From NCBI GenBank assembly GCA_022606135.1, contig JABYQN010000005.1, forward strand, positions 372,001 to 436,000: DNA of 64,000 nucleotides, written 5' to 3'. Position numbers and translations under genes: made by a program. Positions 34,199-46,875 of this stretch are shown in pieces. The notes under the pieces are model-generated. The model searched no databases, had not been told where the DNA came from, and worked only from the letters and a program-made list of their open reading frames with translations. Every line of letters begins with the position of its first letter. Position 1 is the stretch's first letter. Source of the DNA: Fomes fomentarius (taxonomy: Eukaryota; Basidiomycota; Agaricomycetes; Polyporales; Polyporaceae).

Positions 34199-37082
34199 AT
34201 GGGTCTGCTTTTCCTTGGAACACCTCTTGCCTGGGACGAGGCTAAGCAGTATGCCGATCATGTTAGGACTCACGGGATCACGCAGTTTTTGCATATCTGG
34301 GATCGTCTGAAGGATAGGTGCGGCGACGAGTTGCTCTGGGGTGACGAGGTACATAACATCTGTGCATGTATTCCTCGTGCGCGTTGTGCTAATGATATTC
34401 GCGCGCCACCCTACCTCCTCCACGATGCGTTTCGCTTGATCCGGCTGGCATCTCGCTTGCGATCACCGGGTGCATGCACGACAAGGTCGAGTACATGGTG
34501 GCCATCTTTGACAACGAGGAGAAGAACGTCAAGCTGTCCTTGCGCCAGACTGAGATCCTCGCGAAACTCCAGTCCATCGTAAGCGACATTGCCTCCGATC
34601 GAGGCGAAACGTTAGTGTCTTCGCCTCTTGTGCTCTGAAGCTGCTCCCATATGTGTTAATTTCCGTGCAGACACTCTGTTCCGACCTTCCACCCGGAATA
34701 TGGACGTTTCATGCTTGAATCGACACCCGGATCTCCATACACGGGGGAAATCCGCGACTTGCTCTCCGTGGAAGGCAATATGCGCTACCGGTGAGGCACG
34801 CATACACGCACTTCCAATTTCCGGCTTCTGAGACTGTCCGAAGGCGACACCTCGCACGCAAACACCTCAAACCGAACGAGGTGCCCTTCACCATGACGTC
34901 TTTCCCGCGTCTCGGCACCCCTGGCGTCTTCACTGAACCCTATTACCCGGCAGAAAACGCGGTGTCCAGCCACAGCTTCTTCCTACCAGAGGAGATCACC
35001 AACCCCCATGCACGTTTCCCGTCGGTGATGTTTCTTCCCATGACCAGCCCCAGGCTCAACCTGCCTCTTGTTCTAGCACACTTACTGCGAACATTAGACG
35101 AAGACGGGGATCCAAAGTCGCAATCAACCTTCCTCTATTCATAGACACGCATACCCCCAGGCCATTCGTAGACCGCACCATTCCATGGCAGAGGACTCTA
35201 TACCCAGAAGATCCAGGTACGGTATCGTCGTTATAGAAATGCGCCAGACAATTAACCAAGGCGCAGAGGCGAAGAGGGGCGCAGCACTTTTAGATCACAT
35301 CTACATGGACGCTATGGGATTCGGAATGGGCTGCAGCTGTCTGCAAATCACCTTCCAGGCATGCAACATCACGGAGGCAAGGCGGCTGTATGACGCGCTG
35401 GTCCCTGTCGCACCGCTCATGGTCAGTCGTCCTCGTCGTCTAGGACAATCCGTGGCTCAGAGAGCAGTAGTTGGCGTTGACGGCTGCAAGTCCATTATGG
35501 CGAGGTTACATAGCCGACGTTGATTGTAGATGGGATGTCGTCTCGGCAAGTGTGGACGATCGCACAGAAGAGGAGCGCGGTCTGAAGGTAATATTCATGC
35601 ACAACATTTGTTGCCCCCTAGCTCGACTCACACAGTATCTAGCCACTCACAGATAACCGCTTCAGGATCCCCAAATCACGCTACGCAAGCGTGAGCTTGT
35701 ATATTTCAGAGTATTGGATGAACCGCCCCGCATATAATGACATAGAAGCACCCCACGACCCCGCCATCTTCGAACGTCTGCGCCAGCATGGTAAGCCATC
35801 GGGTAGAACACGGAATACGGAATGACGACGCTTATTTTCTCCGCAGGTGTCGATGAATTGCTGTCGAGACACATCGCACATTTGTTCATTCGCGACCCTC
35901 TCGTAATTTTCTCAGAGACAATCCACCAGGACGACAAGAATAGCAACGACCACTTCGAGGTATGATAGTTGTCTCGGTTACCGGAGGTTTTATTTCTTAT
36001 GCTCTCACAGAATATCCAATCAACCAACTGGCAAACGTTGCGTTTCAAGCCCCCGCCGGTCAATTCGCCCATCGGCTGGCGCGTGGAATTCCGACCAATG
36101 GAAGTCCAGCTGACGGATTTCGAGAACGCCGCCTTTGCCGCCTTCATTGTCTTGCTTTCCCGCGCCATCCTGCACTTCAATCTCAATTTATACATACCGA
36201 TATCAAAGGTGCACCTCCAATCTCACCTTTGAGAGATTGGCATTGACATAGTATCTAGGTGGACGAGAACATGGCACGGGCGCAGCGTAGAGACGCTGTG
36301 CGATCACAGAAGTTCTTCTTCCGCAAGGACGTGTTCCCTTCAGCCTCTTCGCAGCCGTCGAGGGCGTCTTCCATCCCGAGCTCTCCTATCAGCGAGCACG
36401 GCGGGCCCGTTCATGTCAACGGCGTCAATGGCAAGGAGAAAAAGCTCCGCAATTGCTTCCCTCTTCCTCCCATGCCTGACGACGCGTATTTCCCCGGAAG
36501 TATCGCCGACGAGTACGAAGAGATGTCTATGGAGGAGATTATGAACGGCAAGGTGAGAATCTCCTGCCCCGATAGGTTCCTTATGGCGCCGGTTGCGCTG
36601 ACAATGCGAGATTGAAGGGTACCGCGTACCCGGGTCTCCTCAACTTAGTTTACATGTACCTGGACACGCTGGATGTGGAGGACAAGGAACGCCGACGGAT
36701 TGAGGAGTACCTAGATCTCGTCCGCCGAAGGACAGATGGTACGCGGCTTCCTGACATCGGACATGAGATGGGACGCTGACCAGTCGCGGCGGCTCACAAC
36801 GCTGTCTTCTATGTCACACAGGGTCGCTCCGGACTGCCGCGAGCTGGGTCCGGGACTTCGTGCGGTCCCACCCGGCGTACAAGTTCGACTCGGTAGTGTC
36901 ACAGGAGATCAATTACGACCTCCTGGTCGCCCTAGACGAGATGTGAGTGGTCCCGTGGGCTGACCGGAGAGCGCTTATGCTAACGGAGCTGCGGGCTGGC
37001 GGTATTCGTTTGTGAATACAGAGAGCGGGGTATTCGCAAGGCGCCGGACTTCCTCCCTGCGAACATCCTCCCAAGGGACTGA
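34199..37082 (+). CDS. GSH1: glutamate-cysteine ligase catalytic subunit
   Basis: Fourteen exons (34199-34348, 34486-34610, 34671-34790, 34844-35020, 35077-35216, 35267-35421, 35471-35587, 35643-35790, 35847-35959, 36011-36208, 36259-36552, 36618-36738, 36822-36942, 37022-37082) encode 679 residues, the eukaryotic length. The enzyme makes gamma-glutamylcysteine from Glu, Cys and ATP, the limiting step of glutathione synthesis, in the cytosol. Signatures: [16 protein letters not shown] start, [40 protein letters not shown] (ATP/substrate region), [18 protein letters not shown] with the conserved Cys pair, [17 protein letters not shown], and [16 protein letters not shown]. Several segments join only at the chosen splice sites, which supports the model. 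Intron 1 is long for this window (137 nt). Confidence 0.96.
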
Positions 37083-38241
37083 TGAATTATTAGAAGAGCA
37101 AGAGGACGAAATTGAAGCACTTGAATAACTGGGAAGAATGGACATTCAATCAATCAGATAGTAAGCAGCCTAGCAGTCTTCTGGTACCTGTATCGTTATC
37201 CTGTATCTTCCCGGCTTTGGCGTCGCGGTATGCGAGCATTCGTGTCGATCCGTGAATGTATACGTATCCATTCCTACAGATGTTGTTGTGTACTTTTCGG
37301 AGCGCTTTCCTCGCTATGTTTTCTTATAAATTCAATTGATGTGTGTTCAGTACATTGCTCCCGGACCTCACTGATTGTCGGTTGCGTGGGACGTCTGGTG
37401 TATGTCAGTGCTCAGTGACGACAGAGGTGACGATAACCGGTGCGATGGAAGTCCGGAACTTGCATGAAAGCTATTTCTGTGAGCGTGCGCACAGGGTGAA
37501 CTATCTTTGTCAGCGAGGTTCGGGAAGGCGGTCCGGCCCGCGGTGAACTCACTTGTCGGGATTTACCATATATAGAACACCAGTCTGAGTTAAACTCAAA
37601 CTCACCCGCACTAATTGATTACTTACTCTTGATCACACACATTTACGGCTGCAATAATGGATGCGCGGATCACAATCAGCTAACAATCGGCGCTGGGAGG
37701 TAATAGAGTGCTGTGCCCGCTCACCAGAGCGCGCCCACCGTGCTGGTATACTAGTGTCATCATCGGACCCTGCGAGGCTGAGCACGTCACGAGTGGTGAG
37801 TCTGAATTGTTTTTCAGCTGATGGACCGTGAGACAATTCACCTGTGTATCATCAGTTCAATTGCGTAACTACGGCCTATGTCCACCACGAGGGCGATGCA
37901 GAGCCCGACTGCTCGGGGGCAGACGGCGAGGTCAGTCATCGTCGTAGTTGATATGTTGACTGTGCGCGGGGTATATGCGGCATGGCGGACTGAGCGTTGG
38001 AGGTTGAGGGCGGGGAACTGCGACCAAGGTTCAGTTGATGGGACTGGTGTCAACTTTCAATGGAAGGGTCACGTCGGCCAGGAACAAGAGGTTCGCTGGC
38101 AGTGGGACTGGAGATCTGCCGGAGGGGAGATCGCAGCACTCCTTTGCCCGTTCGCTTGAACGCCGTACACCAGTTGTCTCCTGCCATCTTTCTTCTCACC
38201 TTTCTCCTCCTGCCCGGCTGTATGCGCTCCCTTCCCTCCTC
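37083..38241. other. intergenic, no gene seen
   Basis: About 1.15 kb. No supported exons. The last 60 bases before the next ATG are strongly CT-rich (around 38170-38240), a common feature of well-expressed fungal promoters/leaders. Confidence 0.5.
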
Positions 38242-41200
38242 ATGACGCCCCATACACTATGGTCACTTATCTCTTTCTCGCTCTTCGCCACGCTGGTATG
38301 GGCTCAAGGCCCCGTGCAGTCCTTCTTCCCCGCCAGTATTCCTCTCTCGGTTCGCTCTCCGTACATCAGCGTTTGGGACATAAGCACCAAAGGCTCCAAT
38401 TCAATCGCCAATTCATGGCCACATTTCTGGGGACAGCAGGTGCGTTCATTGTTCTTGTATCCTGTGTAGCATCCGCTGGAACTTGGCGTGGTCTGGTGTC
38501 TGTAGTCCATCATGGGTTGGGCAGGCAAGATTAGGGTCGATGGGCAGACGTACGCTTGGATGGGGCAAGACGGAGTTGGGAACGGCCCAGCGAACCTAAC
38601 GAATGTCCAAATCACCCCGACGCGATCCATCTTCGTCATGCAGGCAGGCCCAATGAACGTCACAGTCACCTATCTTTCTCCAATTGAGGTGAGCGGTCTT
38701 TGGGCCCCTACCGAACGCAACTTCATCGCGTCCTGTCTAGCCCGATGACTGGGTCAAGCAGTCAATGCCCTTCTCCTACGTGTATGTCGAGGCTGCCTCG
38801 ACCGACGGCAACTCGCATTCCGTACAGCTTTACTCAGACATTAGCGCAGGTAACGTCAATGTGTGCGTCTCTACCCACGATCACTGTCTGATAATTATTC
38901 CGTCCGCACGAAGAGTGGCTTTCTGGAAATAGGAGTGCTCTTGTCAAGTGGACGACGCAAAGCACAGGAAGCAGTCAAATCCACGCGATTGAGCTGCAGA
39001 ATCCGCAGACGAACGTCGAAATTGCGAACCAAGCGTCAGATGGCAAGGCATACTACGCCATGGCGACGGTGAGTATAATCACCCTCTCAGTTAGATGCAA
39101 TCCTCAAGATGTACCTATGCTACAGCAAAGTGGCCTCACATGGCAGATAGACACCGATGGTACATCTCGCAAGCAATTTGCTGACCAAGGCACGTTGGGT
39201 AACATCGCTAGTTCGGCATTTGGCCCCATTTCAAAGTGGGTTGCTCGATTCGTGGTATCATGGAAACATTGTCTCATCCAGGAAACATAGTCCGTTCCCT
39301 GTATTCTCGCTTTCGGTGGATCTTGGCCAGATCCAGTCGACAGCGAAGCCAGTTGCATGGTCAGTGGGCTACGTCCGCGATCCTAGCGTGCAGTACACCC
39401 TGCCCACGGGCGAGACGCAAAACCGCCGGCCGCTGTTCATGTCGCGATTCTCAAATATGAACGATGCGGTCAGCTAGACTAATTGCGCTATCTGCTGTTT
39501 CACGGCTGACTATCCGCCACTATTGCGTTTAGATTGACGCGTTCACGGGCGACTTCTCAGCAGCTCTTACTAGAGCCCTTGCGCTGGACCAGAAGATCAT
39601 GGGAGAGGCTGCGAAGATCTCCCAGAAGTATGTCGATCTGGTCTCGTTGGGAACGCGTCAAACTTTCGGCTCCTTGGACATCACCGTCTTTCCTGACTCC
39701 AACGGGGCTGTTGACCCGTCGGACATCAAGATCTTCATGAAGGACATCGGATATTCAAGGTGCGTCCGAGATCGTTCTTCTCTGTACCCATTCTGACATT
39801 AATGCGTCTGCAGCCGGGTCAGCCCTGTGGAGCGGATATATGCAGCGTTCCCAACATACCTCTACCTGAACGCATCCTTTGCGGGAGCAATCCTGACGCC
39901 ACTCTTGCAGTCCCAGGATAATCTGTCTGGCCAACAGTACGCGATTCAGGATATCGGTGCGTTCAGTATCTTCTATTTCCCACGATAAAAATTCATAGGA
40001 TGTTAGGCACATCGTACCCTGTTGCATCCGGTGCTCATGGGGCGCACACTCAAGGCATTGAACGTGAATGCCTCAACCTTACTCGGTCATCCGGTGAAGT
40101 GCTGACGGTATCACAGAGTCCGGCAATATGTTGATCATGATGTATGCGCATGCAAGATATTCTGGAGACGGAACGTTAATTGCTCAACATGTATGTACCC
40201 CGTCTCTTCGGCTTGCGATAGCTCACCCTCTCTCCACCCAGTACAACCTCACGAAGCGTTGGGCGGATTACTTGGTTGACAACACCTTGGCACCCAACAA
40301 CCAGTGCGTCTCGTCCTCACAAGCTGGTTCTTCGCTGACACTTGATATAGACAGTCTGCCGATAAGCAGAATATCGCCAACATGACGAACCTTGCGATCA
40401 AGGGTATCATTGGCGTAAAAGCCATGGCTGAGATTAGTCGTGCGCTTGGTGTAGATTTCGACGCTCAGCAGTACGATGTATGTGCAACCAATCTCAGGGA
40501 GGTTCGGCTACGTTGACTGAGCGTTCGTTTGCAGAGCCACGCCAGCGCCCTCATTGGATCATGGCAGTCCTTGGCGCAGTCGAGCACCCAGCAGCGCCTA
40601 CTAGGAGTCTACGACAACCAACAATCGTGGGCATTGATGTACAACCTCTACGCCGACCTCCTTCTCGGGACGAAGCTCATCCCGCAGTCGGTGAGTTTCC
40701 ATGCTCCTGTTTGAAACTGGCCGTCCTCATTGAGCATCACTTGAGTAGCTGTTGGATGCCCAGGCACAATTCTACAGCAACCTACTTCCGACAGGTGTGA
40801 GGCTCGGTTCCGATATCTATGATGGAAAGCTCACGATGCTCTAGCACCAACCTTTGGTCTCCCGATCGACAGCGATGCAGGTACGCAAGCTAGTGCTGGT
40901 AAGCCCCCAGATTAATCGCGCGAGTATCATTGATCGAGAGGACCACCCAGCCTGGACGTTGTTGACCGCGGCCACCGTCTCCGATACTGGTGTCCGAGAT
41001 GCCCTCATTGAGCGCGTGTGGAACAGGGCTAGCTCGAATGCAACACTCGGCGCGTTTCCAGATGGGTATAACAGTGCTTCTGGAGCGCTTCTTTCAGGTG
41101 GAAGTGGGAATGCGGGGTGAGCTTTGAGAATCGCATCTGGTGTGTTCTGATGATTGCTCATGTGGTATCTGTGTGCTAGCGCTGCCCTCGGTGCCATGTT

Positions 41201-42032
41201 CTCCCAGCTAGCATTGACGTGCGTTTGCAAGTCATAGTGGCTGAACTCTGAATGCTAACCATTCTTTCACAGCCTGTCCAACCAGACTATCGTCGTCCCT
41301 AACGGCATCGAGCATGGCGGTGATGATGGCGATGGTTCCAGCGCCAACAAGTCCAACATCGGTGCAATCGTCGGTGGTATCATTGGTGGCATTGCCGTCG
41401 TCGGAATCGCGGTGGTCGCGTTCCTCGTCTGGCGCAGGCACAAGCAGCGACAAGCGGACGATGGCGAGAAAATCGATATCATCGAGGAGCCTCATCGGCC
41501 TTCTCTACAGCCCTTCTACTCCGCGCTGAACCAGAACCCGACTTCCCAATCGTTCGGCGGCCCCAGCCCACACGTAGCAGGATCACCACGGGGTACTGGA
41601 ACAGACTACACAGGAGGCAACAGCCAATACACAGATCCGGGTGTTGCAGGGCTGGGAGCAGCTGCGATGGGAGCCTTTGACCCTTCTCCAGCACGCAGTC
41701 CCAACAGCGCATACGCTGCGGACGCGTACGCCACCAACGCGTACGACTCGCCACATCCACCCGTCGGGATGAGCGCGAAAGCTCGCGAGCGTGCGCTCAA
41801 TCAGACGCCTAATTACGCCGCGTCGGCGTTCACCGAGTCTTCTGCTACACAGTCGGCGTCGAGTCGAGATCCGCTGTCGCCCAGGTCTCGTTCGACAAGG
41901 ACTGGTGATGGGTCGGTATCGATATCCCCGACCGACGTCATTGGCCTTCGGACGGAGGTGGAGAACCTACGGCGGGTTATGCAGGAGCTGCGTGCGGAGC
42001 GGTTCGAGCCACCACCGGAATATGACGCATAG
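38242..42032 (+). CDS. GtaA-like glutaminase (DUF5127/DUF4965) with membrane anchor
   Basis: Eighteen exons (38242-38439, 38506-38688, 38741-38849, 38914-39068, 39126-39235, 39282-39468, 39533-39759, 39814-39956, 40007-40063, 40117-40190, 40242-40303, 40351-40477, 40535-40690, 40749-40794, 40845-40880, 40939-41116, 41180-41218, 41273-42032) give 948 residues. A signal peptide (LISFSLFATLVWAQ) leads into the GtaA N-terminal region and the catalytic-type region: PVFSLSVDLG, IGTSYPVASGAHGAHTQGIE, SGNMLIMMYAHARYSGDG, LTKRWADYLV, NMTNLAIKGIIGVKAMAEIS, MYNLYADLLLGTKLIP. Aspergillus GtaA hydrolyses extracellular glutamine. Unlike GtaA, residues 726-749 form a membrane helix followed by RRHK and about 195 mostly disordered, presumably cytosolic residues. 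Enzyme activity is inferred from family only. Confidence 0.88.
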
Positions 42033-42886
42033 TCTTGGTTTCGTGGAGAGAGGCTGACTTCATGATCCACGAGCACCCACCTCCTCCCCTCCCTCCTTGT
42101 TCATTCTGTCTTGTATACGTCACGATCTGCCTAACCTACCACTCATCTGTGTCCATATACTGCTTCATATCGCTCTCAGCATCATACACATTATTCTTGT
42201 TTCTGCACGTCAACTTCGTTCGGATTTGGATGCAAACGGTGCTACTCTCTCTAACACCCTATGTAGCCCCTCCTCCTCCCTCCTCCTCCCTCCTTCTAGC
42301 TCCTGTCGTGTTGCATCTCCTGGATGCTATTCGTACGTGTAATGCATAGAATTTTAACTTTCAAGTAGGTAGTATAGCCAGCACACTCTTTTCCTAATTC
42401 CGTCGCGGTGTGCTTTGGCCGGCCACTCGTTTGGGGGGGTTCCTGTTTGGGGGCAGGGCTGTACAGTTAGCGAGCTGGATCATAATAGTATACCGCTTCG
42501 CTGCGTGGTTGTAATTCTGCGATTCAGGCTGGATAACGTGGTTGTAACACCAGTACTATCAGTAACAGTGGCATCCGTTTGTGGCGATGTACATAAATGT
42601 CGCTCCTTACGCCGATCTCGTCGGGACACATGGCGTATAGAATATGACACATGCGAGTTCAGACACTGCCAACGGGTAAGTAAGTACCTTCCAGAACGGT
42701 ACCCGTGTAATACCATAACAGCATTCGGTGAAGCGATATTTGTCTTCCTGCACAGCGCGCAGTATTCAGCCCGGACATTGACATGCCAGTGGCACAGCCC
42801 GAGGATATCACTGGCAGACTTGAACTTGATCAAGGGCGCGCCCCTTGAGTTCCCCTGCCTGCTATACTCGACGTCCGTAGTCCATC
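42033..42886. other. intergenic with pyrimidine tract
   Basis: The 3' flank of the glutaminase-like gene and promoter of the DUF6535 gene. A CTCC-rich tract occurs at about 42266-42300. No coding exon supported. Confidence 0.5.
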
Positions 42887-45631
42887 ATGGCAGATTCCTA
42901 TGGCGGAACTCAGGCTTCCGGGAGCAGCCGCTGTAAGTCTTCGTTCAGCGTCGTGTGGGACAGACTGATACTAATCAATGTTCGATTAACAGATTCTCCG
43001 GGTACCACTGTGAGTGCCAGCGTCGAGCAGGCAAACCCCTACCACTGGCAAGAGTTAGGAGCTGATGTCGTTCACAGGCTTCACTGTCAACTTCGTCGGC
43101 GCCACTCCGAGATGTGGACACGGCGCACTTGGTGAAATGCCCGTACACGGAGAAGCAACGCGCGGAGGCATGGGATTCGTGCGCGACCACCGTCAAGAAC
43201 CACAGCGATGAGATGCTGAAGCGATGGGAGGACGAGATCAACATGCTCCTCACATTCGTAGGTGTCTGCTATAGACGGCGACAACCACTTGAACCCTACA
43301 GTGACTAACCTAGATGGTCACGTAGGCAGGTCTATTCTCAGCCGCGCTGACAGCGTTCAACGTCCAGTCGTACTTGCTTCTCCAACCGGACAGCGGAGAT
43401 GCGGCCGTTGCGGCTCTGGCACACATCTCCGAGCAGTTGACAAGCTTCTCCGTGAACCAAGCCTTCGTTAACTCGACCAGATCTGCGTTCATCCCACCAG
43501 AGGGGTCGTCGTTCGCTCCGCCCCGCTACGCAATATGGATCAACGCACTCTGGTTCCCCTCGCTCATCTGCACCCTTTCGGCATCCTCCATCGCGGTGAC
43601 AGTGAAACAGTGGCTCTACCAGTACAAGCAAGGACTGTCCGGGACCTCGCGCGAGATCTCCAGGCTACGCCAGTACCGGTACGAGAACCTGCTCAACTGG
43701 CGTGTCCCGGAGATCATCGTGGTGCTCCCGATCCTCCTCCAGATCGCGCTCTCGCTCTTCCTGGGAGGGCTGCTCATCCTCCTCTGGAGCCTGCATCCGC
43801 TCGTCGCCACCATCGCGTCTGCGCTCGTGGGCACGCTCGGCTTCTTCCACTTCGTGACCACGCTCCTCCCAACGTTCCGCCCGGATTGCTCATACCAGTC
43901 CCCGCAGGCACTCGGCATCTTCCTCATCTTGCAGCCCGTGCGCAAGTTCCTCATCAGGGCATCCAAGGCTGCCGCGCCGTACTGTAGCCTCTCCTCTCTC
44001 GCGCTCCTCGACGGCTCCCTCACCCTTCTCTCCAAGACGTTTCGCGCGCTGATCCCGAGGAGGGGCACGCACCGGAGCAGCTGGCACGCGCGCGAGAAGG
44101 CCGCAGCGAACGCACGCCGCGCAGACCTCGACCGGGGGCTGGTGATGACCGCGTACGACGTGACGCTGATCGAGAACGTCTTGCACACCTCGCTCGGGCC
44201 GTGCATGTGGGACATGCAGCCCGGGTGCATCCGGCGGTGCTACGACGATGTGTTTGGGAAGCGGTTGAAGCCGCTGCCGTGGCCTAGCAAGGACGACTGG
44301 AGCGCCGCTGCGCCGCTCGTGCTCAACTTCTCGCTGCTCGCGACGAGGGACGGGCGGAAGATTCCGCACAGCGTCTTGCTTCACGAGACGGTGCTCGAGA
44401 TGCCTACGCCAGACGTGTCGGCCGACTCGGAGCTCGGGGGACTGTTTGTACAGACGACATCGCACCTAGTGCTCAAGGACGCGTGGACAAGACGTGCGTT
44501 CGACAAGCTCGTTTGGTATCTGTACATGACCGGTATCAAGGAGGATGTCGCCTTGAGACCTGAGGTCATCCACGATGGTGAGCATTATCACTCGGCGGAC
44601 CCGATCTGAGGCACCGCTAACCTGCACTGTTGTAGTCATCGCAGCGTTCCCCAAGTCCCTAAAATCGTTCCGGAATGTCATCGACCATGAGAACATCCAC
44701 CTCAACGTCCCGTACCTCTCCGTTGCCGAAGGCATGCTGCGCTATCTGGCACACCACAAGGCGGTCAGCCCCGAGGATGTGTTCGCTGTAGAGAAGAACA
44801 TCCAAGACATGACTCTCGTGGTGCTGACCTTCCTCCGGTTTCCAGCGTGGAAAGGGAAGCGCTCGAGACTGCAATACGTCCTGTGGGAGCTCCACGATTC
44901 TGGCATTCTCTTGTCGATCTCGCGGATACGCCAGGATCCGCTGACGAGGGAGCTTGTCACTCCGCGCTTGGTTCGTGCGTTCCGCACCTTGCTCACTTCG
45001 ATCGACGAGGACCTTCTGTGCGATTCATGGCTCCGCGAGTTCTGGAAGGACAAGTACGATTCTGTTGACAGTGCCCTTGGTCGGCTTGAGGGATTGTTCG
45101 GAGAGGGAGAACTCGAAGTGCAGGATATGGATGGCGACATGTTGGATCTGTGTTCAGAGGGTACTGCTCATCTGTGATAGTCAACGTGGTTTGTGAACTC
45201 ACTGGTGGTACCAGACGACGATACTAGGAGGCTTACTCCATTCACCGCGGTACTTCCGGCCGAGACTGCAGCCCCTGGGAAGCTGATAGGTGAGGCCCCC
45301 TTAGATCCTATCCTGATCGAATCTACTGCTGACAATAGTCAACCAAGCCTATCCCGCGTCCAGTTGGGCAGAGGACCACCTGGCAGACGCACTGTCTCCG
45401 GTCGTCGCATTCCCAGGTGAGATGACCTGCCCGCCTATGAGCGAAGCGGGTTCCGGGCGGCTCTTGGCAGTTCCGTTGAGCTTGGTCGCAATGCCATCGT
45501 CGCTCTGTACGGCCCCACTGCAGATGGAAAGCGAGCCATCTGTGCTACTTGACAGACGAGAATGTAGGCATTTGTGTCACGTTCTCGTCGTGCACACACT
45601 GACATCGTGTTCCAGGGTATCGACAGCGTAA
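42887..45631 (+). CDS. DUF6535 multi-pass membrane protein
   Basis: Seven exons proposed (42887-42932, 42993-43009, 43078-43257, 43326-44577, 44636-45160, 45215-45289, 45339-45631) giving 795 residues. The DUF6535 core is clear: AEAWDSCATTVKNHSDEMLKRW then LLTF joined to AGLFSAALTAFNVQSY (first helix), a second helix at WINALWFPSLICTLSASSIA, KQWLYQYKQGLSGTSREISRLRQYR, and two further helices (LLQIALSLFLGGLLILLWSL and ASALVGTLGFFHFVTTLL). This family is expanded in Agaricomycetes and has no known function. Exon 2 is a 17-nt microexon. After the membrane region comes about 430 residues of helical soluble tail. The final exon is uncertain: another frame at about 45456-45555 (AALGSSVELGRNAIVALYGP) also looks coding. 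Confidence 0.8.
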
Positions 45632-45753
45632 CATGACAAATGATACACAATGCTGACATGGAATTCAGCTCATATGTCCAGAATGCGTGCATGAGAGAGT
45701 CACATGTTACAATAGATTGCCGTCAAGTAGACGGTTAACCAGGCTGCCACTGC

Positions 45754-46601
45754 TTACTTTCCTCTGTGCTTCTTGAACGTCTCCTGGACGCTCTTCCCTG
45801 CCTTGATATCCTCCATACACCGTGCGTCAACGTCCCTCCCCTTCTCGGCCAACGTGACTACCTCCTCCGCCTTATCGATGGGAACGGTGACCACGCCATC
45901 CTCATCTGCGATGACCCAGTCCCCTGGCTCGACACGGACGGCCGGGAAGTCCTTTTCGGACACGTCGGGCGAGCGGATGTCCACAGGAACATTGACCTCA
46001 GACGGACGCGTAAATGGCGATTGCCCGAGGGTAGAGTGCCCTCTCGCAAACACGGGGAATCCCGCTTCCCGGTGTTCTGCAAGGTCTCTGCAGCGTCCGG
46101 AGATGACGACCCCAAGCGCGCCCCGAGCCTGAGCGCCGGCAGTCATGAGGCCGCCCCAGACCGCGTTCTTCACGCCTATTACGCGTAACAGTCAACGCAA
46201 TCAGTGTATGCTGTGTAGAAACGTGTAGGGAACGTTACTGAACGATCTGGCGCGTTGATTACGATGACCGACCCTGCTTGGGCGGTATCTACGAAGTGCG
46301 CGGAAAGCTTTGGCGCGTCCTTGTTGGAGCCAAGCACCATTTGTACTGTGTACGCGGGCCCGCAGATGCGCGTGTTCGCGATGTCTGACGGGGAAAGTAT
46401 GTGGATATCCGGAATGTGCCCGCCATGCGGAGAGCCGAGCTTGGTCAAGGCGTCGGATATTTCGCATGTCGAGAATCCGGCTAGTCTGGCCTGTATGTCG
46501 CTAGTGGTGGTCGACATTGCCCGGACACGATTGAGTGTGGAGAGTGCGCTGCTCAACGATGGCGGACGAAGAGGGCGCACACGGAGGACGGAGACAAGCA
46601 T
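45754..46601 (-). CDS. RraA-like / HMG-CHA aldolase family protein
   Basis: Two exons on the minus strand (46601-46244 and 46175-45754) give 259 residues. The family includes bacterial RraA and 4-hydroxy-4-methyl-2-oxoglutarate/oxaloacetate-decarboxylating aldolases. Seen: FSTCEISDALTKLG at the start, GPAYTVQM, and the active-site segment WGGLMTAGAQARGALGVVI with SGRCRDLAEHREAGFPVFA, where the Arg-Asp pair follows the family pattern. EPGDWVIADEDGVVTVP is also typical. Two in-frame starts exist: 46601 gives an Arg/Ser-rich leader that looks like a mitochondrial presequence, and 46517 gives a cytosolic form. The substrate in fungi is not established. Confidence 0.85.
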
Positions 46602-46875
46602 GGCATAAGTAAAGTGGAAGGAACGCGTCGGGAGTTGTGCGGGCTGCCGTGCGGGACAATGACGGTTCGCATAATAAACATTATCTGATAAGATCTGGAC
46701 TTGAGGAACAATTGCGTCAGCGTCAAGACATAATAAACGCTGACTAGTGCTCACTGCCAGTCACTCAGGCTGTTCCTCTCGTTCCCGTTCTTGCACACTA
46801 CTCCCGGGCAACGTACTCCTTTCTCTCTCTTGGGGCCTACTCACGAACACGTCTCGCTGTAAGGCGACCTCATAA

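Noticed and set aside
43890..44465. 191-codon antisense open frame
   Set aside because: It lies opposite the DUF6535 coding exon, whose membrane-helix pattern is clear. The antisense product is Arg/Glu/Val-biased without domain pattern.
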